Of a stretch of DNA of 64,000 bases, positions 19,010 to 30,583 are shown in pieces. Numbering within the stretch: the stretch's first letter is position 1; each line of letters starts with the position of its first letter. Position numbers and translations under genes: made by a program. Origin of the DNA: an uncultured Acidiferrobacteraceae bacterium (GTDB taxonomy: Bacteria; Pseudomonadota; Gammaproteobacteria; Acidiferrobacterales; SZUA-150); contig CAJVXY010000004.1 in the NCBI GenBank assembly GCA_913009895.1, positions 62,001-126,000 on the forward strand. The letters are read 5' to 3'. A model generated the notes under the pieces. The model was not told the DNA's origin. It saw only the letters and a program-made list of their open reading frames with translations, and searched no databases.

Positions 19010-21124
19010 TCACACAGTATTATAGTCGCCGGCCCGCCTGAGCCACCGTTTTAACAATGGCTGGATGGTGGCCGGGAAATCTTCCTGGATAACCCGGGCC
19101 GTCTGCTGCACCTGGGGCAACAATAACTGGTCACGCATTAAATCGGCAATCCGGAAACGTGGCAGACCGGTTTGGCGGGTACCAAACATTTCTCCGGGCC
19201 CGCGTATTTCCAGGTCTCTACGGGCGATTTCAAAACCGTCGTTGGTTTCGCGCATGGTATTAAGACGTTCCTTGGCTATTTCGGACAAGGGTGCCTTGTA
19301 TAACAACACGCAGGTCGACTCATCGCTACCGCGACCAACCCGGCCCCGCAGTTGATGTAGTTGTGAGAGCCCCAAACGCTCGGAATGCTCAATAATCATC
19401 ATACTGGCATTGGGTACATCAACCCCGACTTCGACAACGGTGGTGGCAACCAGTAAATCGGTTTCATGATTATTAAAACTGCGCATAATGGATTCTTTCT
19501 TGTCACCAGCCAGCCGTCCATGGACCATGGCGATACGCAAATCCGGCAAGGCTTCCTTTAAAGCGGACTCGGTGTCTGTTGCAGTTTGTAACTGCAGGGC
19601 TTCCGACTCTTCAATCAGGGGACAAACCCAGTAGGCCTGCCGGCCCGACTTACATGCCAACTCGATATTTTTAACAATCTCTCCCCGGCGTGTCGATGAA
19701 ATGACAGCAGTTTTAACCGGCTTCCTGCCTGGTGGTAATTCATCAATTACGGAAACATCAAGATCTGCGTAAAGGGTTTGTGCCAGTGTCCGGGGTATCG
19801 GTGTGGCAGTCATAATCAGTTGGTGTGGCAAAAAATTATTTTCTTCCCCTTTCTCCAACAAGGCCAGACGTTGATGGACACCAAAACGATGTTGTTCATC
19901 AACAACCACCAGGCCCAGGTTTTTATAAATCACGCCAGACTGGAACAGGGCGTGGGTGCCGATAATTATATTTGCTTTACCTGACTCGATATCCTGCAAA
20001 GCAGCCCTTCTTTCGCCGGTATTTAATCGGCCTTGCAGGGTGATACAGTTAATGCCCAAAGGCCTCATCCAGTCGCTGAAATTTTTATAATGCTGCTCAC
20101 ACAATAATTCAGTGGGTGCCATGATCACTGCCTGGTAACCACTTTCGACTAAATTCAATGCTGCAGCTGCGGCAATGATCGTTTTGCCACAACCCACATC
20201 ACCTTGCACCAGGCGCTGCATGGGATGGGGACGACGGAGATCATTTTCTATTTCGTTAATCACTTTTGATTGGGCCTTGGTAAGTGAAAACCCAAGCTTG
20301 TTTAAATATTGTTTTACCAGGCCGCCTGTGCCGGATATTGCAGGCGCATCTTTTAGTTTTTTCTTTTGTAATAATGCCTTAAGACTAAGTTGGTGGGCCA
20401 ATAATTCCTCAAATGATAAACGCCGCTGCAATGGATGAATGCCCAGCATAAGTTGTTCGGTATCAACATTTTTCTCCGGCTGGTGCACGGCAAGTAACGC
20501 ATCCTGCAATGAAGGTAAATTCATTTCGTTAAGAATTTTTTCTGGCAGGATTTCCTGTAATCGAGGTAAATACTTGTCAATTGCCTGGGTGATTAATTTA
20601 CGCAACGTCAGTTGCTGGACGCCTTCTGTTGCCGGGTAAAAGGGCGTCAGTGAATCACTGCTAACTGAGACCTGGTCTTCCGCGACGAATTCATATTCAG
20701 GATGAATAATCTCAAGACTATTGGGGCCTTGTCGTACTTCCCCAAAACAGCTTATCCGGGTACCGCGGCTGAGCCTTTGTTGTTGTTTCCCGGAAAAATA
20801 AAAAAATCGTAACGTAATAAAACCGGATCCGTCACTGATCCGGCATAACATGCTGCGTTTTCTGCGATAAACCACGTCCGTGATCTCAACAGTGCCAATA
20901 ATGAGCGCCTCGATACCGGGCACAAGACTGCCAATCGGTACCACGCGGGTCCGATCCTGGTAACGGTAGGGTAAATGCAGCAACAGGTCCTCGATACCAT
21001 ACAAGTCCAGTCGTTTCAGCTTTTCGGCTAAACTGGGACCAACACCTTTTAATACCGTTGTGGCTAACTCGCCGAGATTAACTTTGTTGCCGGTACTGCC
21101 GGTACTATCAGCGTTCATATCCAA
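19010..21124 (-). CDS. recG: ATP-dependent DNA helicase RecG
   Basis: QRLVQGDVGCGKTIIAAAAAL, VVDEQHRFGVHQRLAL, MTATPIPRTLAQTLYADLDVSVIDELPPGRKP motifs. Confidence 0.96.
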   Translation of the reverse strand: MDMNADSTGSTGNKVNLGELATTVLKGVGPSLAEKLKRLDLYGIEDLLLHLPYRYQDRTRVVPIGSLVPGIEALIIGTVEITDVVYRRKRSMLCRISDGSGFITLRFFYFSGKQQQRLSRGTRISCFGEVRQGPNSLEIIHPEYEFVAEDQVSVSSDSLTPFYPATEGVQQLTLRKLITQAIDKYLPRLQEILPEKILNEMNLPSLQDALLAVHQPEKNVDTEQLMLGIHPLQRRLSFEELLAHQLSLKALLQKKKLKDAPAISGTGGLVKQYLNKLGFSLTKAQSKVINEIENDLRRPHPMQRLVQGDVGCGKTIIAAAAALNLVESGYQAVIMAPTELLCEQHYKNFSDWMRPLGINCITLQGRLNTGERRAALQDIESGKANIIIGTHALFQSGVIYKNLGLVVVDEQHRFGVHQRLALLEKGEENNFLPHQLIMTATPIPRTLAQTLYADLDVSVIDELPPGRKPVKTAVISSTRRGEIVKNIELACKSGRQAYWVCPLIEESEALQLQTATDTESALKEALPDLRIAMVHGRLAGDKKESIMRSFNNHETDLLVATTVVEVGVDVPNASMMIIEHSERLGLSQLHQLRGRVGRGSDESTCVLLYKAPLSEIAKERLNTMRETNDGFEIARRDLEIRGPGEMFGTRQTGLPRFRIADLMRDQLLLPQVQQTARVIQEDFPATIQPLLKRWLRRAGDYNTV

Positions 21125-21145
21125 AACTGGATCGGGGGTGTTGAT

Positions 21146-21532
21146 TTACAATTCCAGGATGGCATCCATTTCCACAGCCGCATCTTTTGGCAAGGCGTTT
21201 ACACCTACAGCAGCACGCGCCGGATAAGGTTCTTTAAAATAGGTTGCCATTATTTCATTGACCACCGGGAAGTTTCCAAGGTCAGTTAAATATACATTCA
21301 ATTTTACGACATTCTTTAAGCCGCCACCTGCGGCCCGGGATACCGCATCCAGGTTTTCGAATACCTGTTTGATTTGCTGGCTGATATCTCCGTCTACCAT
21401 TTCCATGGTTGCTGGCACCAATGGAATCTGGCCCGACAAATAAACTGTGCTGTCTTTTTTTACCGCCTGGGAGTAAGTACCGATGGCCTGTGGCGCCTGG
21501 TCTGTTTTTATTATTTCTATGGACATGCTCAC
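21146..21532 (-). CDS. ridA: RidA family reactive intermediate deaminase
   Basis: APQAIGTYSQAVK, VYLSGQIPL, PARAAVGVNALPKDAAVEMDAI. Confidence 0.93.
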   Translation of the reverse strand: MSMSIEIIKTDQAPQAIGTYSQAVKKDSTVYLSGQIPLVPATMEMVDGDISQQIKQVFENLDAVSRAAGGGLKNVVKLNVYLTDLGNFPVVNEIMATYFKEPYPARAAVGVNALPKDAAVEMDAILEL

Positions 21533-21572
21533 TCCTCCGAATGATATATAAAATTAAGCTCCATAATAACTG

Positions 21573-23813
21573 CTAACCCTTAACCCTGCTAATGCGTGAA
21601 ACAAACTCCTGGGTACGAATTTTACGCATAATTTTAGCAAGATGTACCCGGTCGCTAACTTCCAGAATTATATTCAATGCTGAAAAATTTCCGTCCCGCT
21701 CTGCAAACGTTACCTTGTCAATATTTGCATCCATGTCTGAAATGGCAGCGGCAATTGCGGCCAGTGCACCTTGTTCATTACGACTCTCGACCTGGATGGC
21801 CACCTGGAATACACCTTTGAGTGTATCTTCCCAATGCACGTCCAGCCAGCGTTCCGGGTGTTTTTGAAATTTCCCCAGGTTGGGACAGTCGGCAGTGTGA
21901 ACGACAACCCCCCTGCCTGCTGATAAATATCCCAGTACCGGGTCTCCGGGAATTGGATGACAACATTTACCGAAGGTTACTACTACACCTTCTGTACCCG
22001 TAATGGCCAGGCCTGTATCTTTGCCTTTTTTCGTTTTGCCGGAAATATCAGAAACCAGTTGCCTGGCAACAATATCAGCAACACGGTTACCAATACCGAT
22101 CTCTTCCAGTAACAACGGCCATTTTTTAATTTGTAACTTTTTCAGTAATTTCTTTTTTTGTTTTTCTTCAATTTGTCCTAAATCGAAACCAAGCACGGTC
22201 ACGGCCTTGTCAAGCAATCTTTCACCCAGCAAGCATGACTCCTCATTTTTTTGCGACTTCAAAAAGGATCTTATATGGGCACGGGCCCTGCTGGTAACGA
22301 CATAGTTTAACCATGATGGCGTTGGCCTGCCCCACTCAGAGGTTATGATTTCTACGTGGTCGCCATTTTTCAACTGGGTCCTGAGTGGTACCAGCTTGTA
22401 GTTTACCTTGGCGCCAATACAACGATCACCGACGCCCGTATGGACGTCATAGGCAAAATCAACAGTAGTAGAACCGCGCGGTAATTTTTTAATTTCTCCA
22501 TTAGGCGTAAATACGTAAACCTCGTCCGGGAATAAATCCACCTTCAGGTGTTCGAGAAATTCACTGGAGTTTCCTGCTTTTTGCTGGATGTCGAGCAGGT
22601 CTTTCAACCATTGTAGTGCCTGTTGCTGAACCTTGCCCTCACCCTCAGCACCAGACTTGTATAACCAGTGAGCAGCAACGCCAACATCGGCGACCCGGTG
22701 CATTTCTTCGGTTCGTATTTGTATCTCCAGTGATAACCCGTAGGGACCAAAAACAATCGTGTGCAGGGATTGGTAACCATTGGCCTTGGGAATCGCAATA
22801 TAATCTTTAAAACGACCAGGAATCGGTTTATAAAGACTGTGGAGAATACCCAGTACGCGATAACAGGTATCGACTGTATCAACGGTTATTCTAAATGCAT
22901 AAACATCGTAAATTTCGTCAAAGGTAAGTGTTTTTTCTTTCATCTTGCGGTAGATACTGTAAAGATGTTTTTCCCTGCCGGTTACATCACCGGCAATGCC
23001 GCTGCTCTCCAGGCGATTAACAATGGCATCACCTACTTTACTGACAATCGCTTTACGGTTGCCTTGCCGCTGTTTCATGGTCTGTTTCAGCACTGCGTAA
23101 CGCAGCGGGTACAGGGTCGCGAATACCAGGCGCTCTAACTCATAGGCCCATTTCCTGACGCCAAGACGATTGGCGATGGGGGCATATATTTCAAGGGTTT
23201 CCCTGGCGATCCTGCGTTGCTTGTCCCTGGGCATGGCATCAATGGTGCGCATGTTGTGTAATCTGTCTGCAAGCTTGATTAGTATGACGCGAATATCCCG
23301 GGACATGGCCAGCAGCATTTTGCGAAAATTTTCTGCCTGCGCTTCTTCCTCTGAAGAGAATTCAATTTGACCAATCTTGCTGACACCATCAACAAGTTCA
23401 GCAACGTCTTCGCCGAATTCTTTGGCTACTTCTTCTTTAGAACTCGCTGTATCTTCAATGACATCATGCAAAATGGCAGCAACAATACTTTTACCATCCA
23501 TTTGCATGCCAGCAAGGATTCGTGCAACTTCAAGGGGGTGGTAGATATAGGGTTCGCCACTTTTTCGGCGTTGGCCCTCGTGGGCCTGGGCACCAAAAAG
23601 ATAAGCACGGTAGACGTCTGCTACCGCGTCATTATCCAGGTACTGCTCTAGTAATTCACAAAGCTCACTGATCAGTAACCTGTGCTCATCCCCGGGGTGG
23701 GAATTACGCTTCTGTATTGCCGCCGGTTGCTTCTGTAGGCTCGGTTTCTGCTGGTTTGGCTTCTGCGGTTGTTTCTTCACCTGCGGAGACTTCGGCTTCG
23801 TTTGTGGTTTCAT
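21573..23813 (-). CDS. spoT: Bifunctional (p)ppGpp synthetase/hydrolase
   Basis: [52 protein letters not shown] and ACT C-terminus; N-terminus overlaps rpoZ. Confidence 0.95.
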   Translation of the reverse strand: MKPQTKPKSPQVKKQPQKPNQQKPSLQKQPAAIQKRNSHPGDEHRLLISELCELLEQYLDNDAVADVYRAYLFGAQAHEGQRRKSGEPYIYHPLEVARILAGMQMDGKSIVAAILHDVIEDTASSKEEVAKEFGEDVAELVDGVSKIGQIEFSSEEEAQAENFRKMLLAMSRDIRVILIKLADRLHNMRTIDAMPRDKQRRIARETLEIYAPIANRLGVRKWAYELERLVFATLYPLRYAVLKQTMKQRQGNRKAIVSKVGDAIVNRLESSGIAGDVTGREKHLYSIYRKMKEKTLTFDEIYDVYAFRITVDTVDTCYRVLGILHSLYKPIPGRFKDYIAIPKANGYQSLHTIVFGPYGLSLEIQIRTEEMHRVADVGVAAHWLYKSGAEGEGKVQQQALQWLKDLLDIQQKAGNSSEFLEHLKVDLFPDEVYVFTPNGEIKKLPRGSTTVDFAYDVHTGVGDRCIGAKVNYKLVPLRTQLKNGDHVEIITSEWGRPTPSWLNYVVTSRARAHIRSFLKSQKNEESCLLGERLLDKAVTVLGFDLGQIEEKQKKKLLKKLQIKKWPLLLEEIGIGNRVADIVARQLVSDISGKTKKGKDTGLAITGTEGVVVTFGKCCHPIPGDPVLGYLSAGRGVVVHTADCPNLGKFQKHPERWLDVHWEDTLKGVFQVAIQVESRNEQGALAAIAAAISDMDANIDKVTFAERDGNFSALNIILEVSDRVHLAKIMRKIRTQEFVSRISRVKG

Positions 23814-24036
23814 CCTCTTCCGTTATCGTCTGCTGAATTTCTTCATTGAGTATATCTTTATTTACATGACCCTCAGCAATTTCACGTAACGCAATAACGG
23901 TAGGTTTGTCATTTTCCCTTTCAACATGTGGTTCAGCGCCGTTCATAATCTGGCGAGCGCGTTTGCTTGCAACCAAAACAAGTTGAAACCGGTTATCTAC
24001 ATTTTCGAGACAATCTTCTACTGTAATACGTGCCAT
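23704..24036 (-). CDS. rpoZ: DNA-directed RNA polymerase omega subunit
   Basis: [30 protein letters not shown]; canonical gmk-rpoZ-spoT synteny. Confidence 0.96.
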   Translation of the reverse strand: MARITVEDCLENVDNRFQLVLVASKRARQIMNGAEPHVERENDKPTVIALREIAEGHVNKDILNEEIQQTITEEDETTNEAEVSAGEETTAEAKPAETEPTEATGGNTEA

Positions 24037-24173
24037 TGCTAACCTCTTTATTGCTGTGAATTTATACTATATGGAATAGTCCGGAACGGGCAAGAATACT
24101 GAAAATCGCGGTAAATGTCCCTGTTTATATCAAAAATAGCCGTTAGAACCCTGAAAAACCGCAATATTAGCCA

Positions 24174-24791
24174 TCAGGCCTCGGCCAACAACTGCGCCAT
24201 ATCCGGTTTTTCTGCCCTCAGACGCTCGGGCTGACCATGGATAATTGCCGACAGGTCGGCCAGGGCCATGTCAAAATCATCGTTAACAACGACATAATCG
24301 AATTCCGAATAGTGAGACATTTCCGATATCGCCTCCTGCATACGCCGGGCGATGGTTTTTTCGTCGTCCTGGCCCCGGGATTGCAACCGCTTGAGTAATT
24401 CCTGTTGCGATGGCGGCAATATAAAAATACTGGTGGCGTCAGGTACTTTTTCTTTTATATTGCGCATGCCTTGCCAGTCTATATCGAGCAAGACGTGTTT
24501 ACCGGATGCCAATAATTTTTTAACAGCCTCATGGGATGTACCGTAAAAATTATCGAATACCCGGGCATGCTCGAGAAACTGGTCTGCGGCCAGTAATTTT
24601 TTAAACTCCTCGACAGTTACAAAATGATAATGCTGGCCGTTTTCTTCCCCTGGCCGGGGTGCCCGCGTGGTGTGTGATACTGATATCGCGATATCCGATG
24701 ATTGTGCTACCAGCGCTTTTGCCAAACTGGATTTACCGCCACCGGAAGGTGCGGAGAGAATAAATAATCCAGGCTTTATATTGTTTGGCAT
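24174..24791 (-). CDS. gmk: Guanylate kinase
   Basis: [42 protein letters not shown]. Confidence 0.96.
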   Translation of the reverse strand: MPNNIKPGLFILSAPSGGGKSSLAKALVAQSSDIAISVSHTTRAPRPGEENGQHYHFVTVEEFKKLLAADQFLEHARVFDNFYGTSHEAVKKLLASGKHVLLDIDWQGMRNIKEKVPDATSIFILPPSQQELLKRLQSRGQDDEKTIARRMQEAISEMSHYSEFDYVVVNDDFDMALADLSAIIHGQPERLRAEKPDMAQLLAEA

Positions 24792-24804
24792 AATATTCAG
24801 AGAC

Positions 24805-25671
24805 CTACTCTAAATTCTGCACTTGTTCCCGCATTTGCTCAATCAGCACCTTCATATCAACAGCGGCATTGGTCAGGCGAATGTCGGTTGCCTTTGAACC
24901 CAGGGTATTGGCTTCACGGTTGAGCTCCTGCATTAAAAAATCCAGGCGACGACCAATGGGTTTTTCCTGTTCCAGTACACGCGCTACTTCATCAAGATGC
25001 ACCTGTAATCGATCCAGCTCTTCGGCCACATCAATTTTTTGGGCGTAAATTACCAGCTCCTGTTCAACACGATCCGTGTCAACCTCGGCAATGATTTCCT
25101 GCAAACGCTCATTTAATCGTTGGCGAAAGTTTTGCAGGATCTCGGGCATGATTTCAGCGACACCAAGTGCCGTTTTTTTCATGGCCTGTACCCGTTCAAG
25201 CATCATGAGTTTGAGCTTGTCGCCTTCCCGGCGACGGGTTTGTACTAATTCTGCCAGGGCCTCAGACAATATTTCCAGAACCTTTTTTTGCAGGGCATCA
25301 TTGTCAAGTTTTGATTCTTTTATAACACCGGGCCAATGCAACAAATCAGAAACATTTAGCGGCTGGCTGTTTTTGGCAATGCTGGTGACCTGGTTCGCGG
25401 CGACCACCAACTTTTTGATTAATCCCAGGTCCAGCTCAACTTCTTCACTGCTGACAGCGCCTGGCTGGAACCTTAGATTCAAATCCACCTTGCCCCGGGT
25501 TAATACCTTGTTGGCGGCATCCCGTATTTTTGGTTCAAGCACGCGCAGCACTTCTGGCAAGCGTGGAGATAACTCCAGGTAACGGTGATTAACGGTACGT
25601 AACTCCCAAACGATATCGCCCCAGTCGGTGGTGCGATCGATTCGAGCAAAAGCGGTCATACTAAGTGCCAT
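24805..25671 (-). CDS. YicC family protein
   Basis: [40 protein letters not shown]; conserved C-terminus [37 protein letters not shown]. Confidence 0.95.
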   Translation of the reverse strand: MALSMTAFARIDRTTDWGDIVWELRTVNHRYLELSPRLPEVLRVLEPKIRDAANKVLTRGKVDLNLRFQPGAVSSEEVELDLGLIKKLVVAANQVTSIAKNSQPLNVSDLLHWPGVIKESKLDNDALQKKVLEILSEALAELVQTRRREGDKLKLMMLERVQAMKKTALGVAEIMPEILQNFRQRLNERLQEIIAEVDTDRVEQELVIYAQKIDVAEELDRLQVHLDEVARVLEQEKPIGRRLDFLMQELNREANTLGSKATDIRLTNAAVDMKVLIEQMREQVQNLE

Positions 25672-25871
25672 AAAAACTCCTGAAAATGCTAAAAAGTAGC
25701 ATATGACTTATTATATAGTGATAATCGGCGCCAGAATATTGGCTAATTCAGACATTTTACGGGAATATCCCGGTTTCCGGCTAAAAACAGCGGGCGACTG
25801 CCTGATACGGGCTAGTATATAAGGTAAGTTCAACCAATTAATATACAGAAGGGAACAAGATTTCACCGGCT

Positions 25872-26804
25872 ATGAAAAATGCTTTACCAAAAGGAACACA
25901 AATCCAGCATTACCGAATTGATCGCACCATTGGTGGTGGCGGATTTAGTATCGTTTACCTGGCTACCGATCTGGAAACAGATAAAAAAGTAGCCATCAAG
26001 GAATACCTGCCGGAAAAACAGGCGCTGCGCACAAAAGACCACGCAGTTAAGTGTATCGCCCAGGAGAATGTCGCCCATTTCAAACAAGGTTTCAAACGAT
26101 TTTTTGATGAGGCCGCCGCCCTGGCAAAACTAAACCATCCCAACATTGTGCACGTGATAAATTTCTTTCGGGCGAACAATACCGTTTACATGGTGATGGA
26201 TTATGAAAAAGGTAAAGACCTTCGCTATTACATAAAACGTCATGGCGGTAGTTTGTCTGAAAAATTTATTCGTACCGTGTTTCCTGAACTGCTTAATGGC
26301 CTGCACGAATTGCACACTCACAATCTGCTGCACCTGGATATCAAACCCGCCAATATTTTTCTACGCCTCGGTGGCAGCCCGTTCTTGCTGGACTTTGGTG
26401 CGGTCCGTGAGGCCATGATAGATAACCAGCCTTCCGGGCCGCACACACTGACCCGCGGTTTTGCACCAATCGAACAACATGAACACAAAACAGTCGGGCC
26501 CTGGACAGATATTTATGCCTTCGGCGCATCAATCTACGCCTGCATGTGCGGCAAGGCCCCACCCGCAGCCACTGACAGGATTAAAAAAGATACCTACCGA
26601 CCGGCAACTCTGGGTTATTTTGGCCGGCCTTACTCGGCACAATTACTCGAGGCCGTTGATTGGTGTTTGCAACTCAATCAAAATGACCGGCCCCAGTCGG
26701 TTGAAGAGTTGGTGGATTTTTTAAATGAAGATTCCGATCTCGCAAAAGTATTTAACCTGCCCTGGTACTTAACACCCATCAACTTGCCATGGGGTCGGAA
26801 GTAA
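25872..26804 (+). CDS. Soluble serine/threonine protein kinase
   Basis: IGGGGFSIVYLA P-loop, VAIKEYLPEKQ, LLHLDIKPANIFL catalytic loop, LLDFGAVRE. Confidence 0.93.
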   Translation: MKNALPKGTQIQHYRIDRTIGGGGFSIVYLATDLETDKKVAIKEYLPEKQALRTKDHAVKCIAQENVAHFKQGFKRFFDEAAALAKLNHPNIVHVINFFRANNTVYMVMDYEKGKDLRYYIKRHGGSLSEKFIRTVFPELLNGLHELHTHNLLHLDIKPANIFLRLGGSPFLLDFGAVREAMIDNQPSGPHTLTRGFAPIEQHEHKTVGPWTDIYAFGASIYACMCGKAPPAATDRIKKDTYRPATLGYFGRPYSAQLLEAVDWCLQLNQNDRPQSVEELVDFLNEDSDLAKVFNLPWYLTPINLPWGRK

Positions 26805-26805
26805 C

Positions 26806-27768
26806 ATGAAATACGATCTGGCAACTTATAGTCGCACCGGCGGTCGCCGCAGTAACCAGGACCGGGTAGCCTATGCGGAAAAAAGTAACTCTGTTTTACT
26901 GGCACTGGCAGACGGATTGGGCGGCCATGCGGGCGGGGAACTGGCCGCAGAAATTGCCACTGAATATGCCATTCATGCCTACAAGAACATTCGCCAACCG
27001 ATCATTAGCCAGCCTTCATCGTTCCTGGCGCTGACTGTCATTGAAGCAAACAAACAGATTTTTTCCAAAACAACAGAAAATTTTCCTGATAAAAAACCAA
27101 GAACCACGCTGGTCTTGTGCCTGATCCAGGATGGTTATGCTTATTGGGCCCACGTTGGTGACAGTCGTTTATACCATGTCCGAAATCAAAGCGTCGCTAC
27201 CCGGACAATTGACCACAGCCCGGTAGAAAAAATGCATCAACACGGCCTGATCAGCGAAGAAGATATGCAACACCACCCGAAAAAAAATTATTTATCCAAT
27301 TGCATTGGTGGCAAACACAAACCCTCCGTGACCCTGGGCGAGGAAACAAAACTTGAGCCCGGTGACAACATTATGCTTTGTTCCGATGGCATCTGGGAGG
27401 CGCTTAATAATGAACAAATTTTACCGTTCCTGGCCTATAAGGATCTGGACGAAGGCATTGAAGAATTACTGCTAGAAGCTGAAAACATGATGCAGTCATC
27501 GTGCGACAATATCACCGTTGCCAGCCTGCGCTGGCTTGATAAAGTTACGAAATCTGCCCCGTTACAGGCCAATGCAGTCAAAACTGTCGACCAACAGACC
27601 CTCTGGGAAGACGCCAGGCAGCAAATGAAACAACCGGCTGGCAAAAAAAATGTGCCTATTGTTAATCATGATAAATCAGAAAATCTCCAGCAAAAAGTTA
27701 TTGAAGATGCCGAACAAACCCTGCAAAATCTGGAAGATTTTTTGAAAGATCGCCAGAAAAAAAATTAA
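26806..27768 (+). CDS. PP2C-type protein phosphatase
   Basis: LALADGLGGHAGGELAAEIA, WAHVGDSRLYHVR, IMLCSDGIWEALN; directly follows kinase. Confidence 0.93.
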   Translation: MKYDLATYSRTGGRRSNQDRVAYAEKSNSVLLALADGLGGHAGGELAAEIATEYAIHAYKNIRQPIISQPSSFLALTVIEANKQIFSKTTENFPDKKPRTTLVLCLIQDGYAYWAHVGDSRLYHVRNQSVATRTIDHSPVEKMHQHGLISEEDMQHHPKKNYLSNCIGGKHKPSVTLGEETKLEPGDNIMLCSDGIWEALNNEQILPFLAYKDLDEGIEELLLEAENMMQSSCDNITVASLRWLDKVTKSAPLQANAVKTVDQQTLWEDARQQMKQPAGKKNVPIVNHDKSENLQQKVIEDAEQTLQNLEDFLKDRQKKN

Positions 27769-27887
27769 AGATAATCATGATCTAAATAATCAAGGCCCAC
27801 TGATCATTATTTCAGGATTACATCCTCTTTAAGTTCATATAGCCATCATCCAATTTTTTCATCATCAATATATTTTACGGAGCACAC

Positions 27888-28607
27888 ATGAGACACAGTG
27901 GTCGCAATAATAACCAAATGCGCGAAATCAAAATTACCAGGAACTATACCTGCCATGCCGAAGGCTCGGTGTTGATCGAGTTCGGTAATACCAAGGTATT
28001 GTGTAATGCCACAGTTGAAGAACGTATCCCGCGTTTTTTACGTGATAAGGGACAGGGCTGGATTACTGCAGAATACGGCATGTTGCCCCGTTCGACTAAC
28101 TCGCGCATGCGCCGGGAAGCAGCCAGCGGCAAACAAGGCGGACGGACACTTGAAATCCAGCGCCTGATTGGTCGCTCCCTGCGGGCCGCGGTTGATCTTA
28201 AGGCGTTGGGCGAACGATCAATCACTATTGACTGTGATGTGATCCAGGCAGACGGTGGCACCCGAACTGCTTCTATTACCGGTGGTTGTGTCGCCCTCGT
28301 TGACGCCATCAGCCATATCATGGAGAAAGGCCTAATAAAAACCAATCCCCTGAACCATATGATTGCCTCTGTATCTGCTGGTATCCATGACGGTAATATT
28401 ATTCTTGATCTTGATTATATCGAAGACTCCAATGCCGAAACCGATATGAATTTTGTTATGGATGCCAGTGGCCAGTTCATTGAAATCCAGGGTACTGCCG
28501 AAGGCGCAACTTTTAGCCTGGAAGAAATGAATGAAATGACCAAACTTGCCCAGGCAGGTATTGCAGATTTAATTGGTCATCAAAAACAAGCCCTTGGTAT
28601 TTCGTAG
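27888..28607 (+). CDS. rph: Ribonuclease PH
   Basis: [46 protein letters not shown]. Confidence 0.96.
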   Translation: MRHSGRNNNQMREIKITRNYTCHAEGSVLIEFGNTKVLCNATVEERIPRFLRDKGQGWITAEYGMLPRSTNSRMRREAASGKQGGRTLEIQRLIGRSLRAAVDLKALGERSITIDCDVIQADGGTRTASITGGCVALVDAISHIMEKGLIKTNPLNHMIASVSAGIHDGNIILDLDYIEDSNAETDMNFVMDASGQFIEIQGTAEGATFSLEEMNEMTKLAQAGIADLIGHQKQALGIS

Positions 28608-28634
28608 CCTGAATACTTATTAAAAAACTCTACC

Positions 28635-29243
28635 ATGGCAAAAAATAAAATCGTTCTGGCCTCAAGCAACCCGGGCAAGGTAAGAGAAATCGGCCAGCTT
28701 TTATCAGGCATAAACCTGGTAGTGGTGCCACAATCAGATTTTAATGTGTCTGACGCCGACGAGACCGGGCTCACCTTTGTCGAAAATGCCATACTCAAGG
28801 CACGCCATGCGGCTGGGCATACGGGTTTACCCGCCATCGCCGACGACTCCGGCATTGAAGTAGACGCGTTACAAGGCGCACCGGGTATTTACTCGGCAAG
28901 ATACGCGGGCACTGACAATAATGGCGGCGACCGGGCAAACCTGGAAAAACTGCTGGTGGCGCTAAAAGATGTGCCAGAAGAAAAACGTAACGCCCGCTTC
29001 CAGTGTGTAATGGTCTATATGCGCCACAAGCATGACCCCACCCCGTTAATTTTTCAGGGCACCTGGGAAGGCAGAATTTTACTTGAACCCGCAGGTGAAG
29101 GCGGATTTGGTTATGACCCGGTTTTTTATGTGCCCACCCATGACTGTTCTGCGGCCCAGCTCAAACCTGAACAAAAAAACACGGTGAGTCATCGTGGCCA
29201 GGCCTTGCGTAAACTGTTGCATGCCCTGGAAAATATTGCATGA
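28635..29243 (+). CDS. rdgB: XTP/dITP diphosphatase (RdgB/HAM1 family)
   Basis: [66 protein letters not shown]. Confidence 0.96.
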   Translation: MAKNKIVLASSNPGKVREIGQLLSGINLVVVPQSDFNVSDADETGLTFVENAILKARHAAGHTGLPAIADDSGIEVDALQGAPGIYSARYAGTDNNGGDRANLEKLLVALKDVPEEKRNARFQCVMVYMRHKHDPTPLIFQGTWEGRILLEPAGEGGFGYDPVFYVPTHDCSAAQLKPEQKNTVSHRGQALRKLLHALENIA

Positions 29244-29291
29244 TGAAGGAAGAAAGTTCTTCTCTCCGGCCTGGGTTGCAATCCACCATTC

Positions 29292-29327
29292 ATTCCGGAC
29301 AAGGGCCAACGGCCCGCGATCCGGAAT
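29292..29327. repeat. REP-like double palindrome (ATTCCGGA...TCCGGAAT outer stem, GGGCC-AAC-GGCCC inner stem)
   Basis: Direct reading of the 36-nt intergenic element between rdgB and hemW. Confidence 0.6.
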
Positions 29328-29407
29328 CCAGGAGCATTAACTGCTGACTGGATACTGGATTTTGAGTACGGATTTTTCAGGAAGGGTATAACCTTATACG
29401 ACACTCA

Positions 29408-30562
29408 ATGCTTGCACTTACAATACCGCCGCCATTATCGCTCTACATACACATTCCCTGGTGTGTTAAAAAATGTCCTTACTGTGATTTTAATTCTCAC
29501 GAAAAAAAAACACAGTTACCGGAAACAGAATACATCGACGCACTCCTGCAAGACCTGGAACAGGAACTGCCATTGGTTTGGGGTCGACGTATCAGCTCTA
29601 TATTCATTGGTGGTGGCACCCCCAGCCTGTTTGCGCCGGCGTCAATTTTCAAACTGCTTTCCGAATTGCGATCACGACTCAACTTGTTACCGGATTGCGA
29701 AATCACCATGGAGGCCAACCCTGGTTCTTTAGAGTTGGAACGGTTTAAGGATTTTCAGCAAGCGGGTATAAACCGGTTATCTATTGGTATCCAGAGTTTT
29801 CACGATGAAAGTCTGCAAGCCCTTGGCCGCATCCACGACAGTAAACAGGCGAGTCGGGCAGCCGAAATTGCCAGTCGTGCCGGCTTTGACAGTTTTAATC
29901 TTGATTTAATGTTTGGCCTGCCGAATCAATCCACCGACCAGGCGGTATCGGATTTAAAGCAGGCTATCAAACTGGCACCGCAACACATTTCCCTGTACCA
30001 GTTAACCATTGAAAAAAATACCTACTTCCATGCCAAGCCGCCCGTCTTGCCCGCACATGATGACCTGGCAAACATGCAAGAAATTTTACAACAACATATG
30101 TCACGTGAGGCTTACAGACAATATGAAGTATCCGCTTATGCTACTGCAGGTTATACTTGCAAACACAATTTGAATTACTGGCAGTTTGGTGACTACCTGG
30201 GTATTGGCGCCGGTGCCCACGGCAAGATCAGCGATCATGAATCCATCACCCGATCCTGGAAAATAAAACACCCTCAGACATATATTGAGAGTGCGAGTAC
30301 AAATCAACGAATTGGTGGCTCATCAAAATTAAAACGACCGGACTTGATCTCGGAATTTATGATGAACGCCTTGCGCTTAACTGATGGTTTTGATGCAAAA
30401 CTTTTTACTGAACGGACGGGTATCGCCATTGTCGATATCAAGGAGCAATTAAACCAGGCCGAAGAAAAAAAATTAATTACCTGGGACACAAATACAATCA
30501 AGCCGACAGAAATGGGGAAAAAATTCCTCGACGACTTGTTGCTTATTTTTATGAAAGATTAA
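29408..30562 (+). CDS. hemW: HemW-like radical SAM heme chaperone (oxygen-independent coproporphyrinogen III oxidase-like)
   Basis: LSLYIHIPWCVKKCPYCDFNSH radical SAM CX3CX2C; IFIGGGTPSLF; synteny rph-rdgB-hemW. Confidence 0.95.
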   Translation: MLALTIPPPLSLYIHIPWCVKKCPYCDFNSHEKKTQLPETEYIDALLQDLEQELPLVWGRRISSIFIGGGTPSLFAPASIFKLLSELRSRLNLLPDCEITMEANPGSLELERFKDFQQAGINRLSIGIQSFHDESLQALGRIHDSKQASRAAEIASRAGFDSFNLDLMFGLPNQSTDQAVSDLKQAIKLAPQHISLYQLTIEKNTYFHAKPPVLPAHDDLANMQEILQQHMSREAYRQYEVSAYATAGYTCKHNLNYWQFGDYLGIGAGAHGKISDHESITRSWKIKHPQTYIESASTNQRIGGSSKLKRPDLISEFMMNALRLTDGFDAKLFTERTGIAIVDIKEQLNQAEEKKLITWDTNTIKPTEMGKKFLDDLLLIFMKD

Positions 30563-30583
30563 ATACATTACCAAAATATAAAC

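Noticed and set aside
25076-25582. 168-aa plus-strand ORF opposite yicC
   Set aside because: Shadow of the conserved yicC frame.
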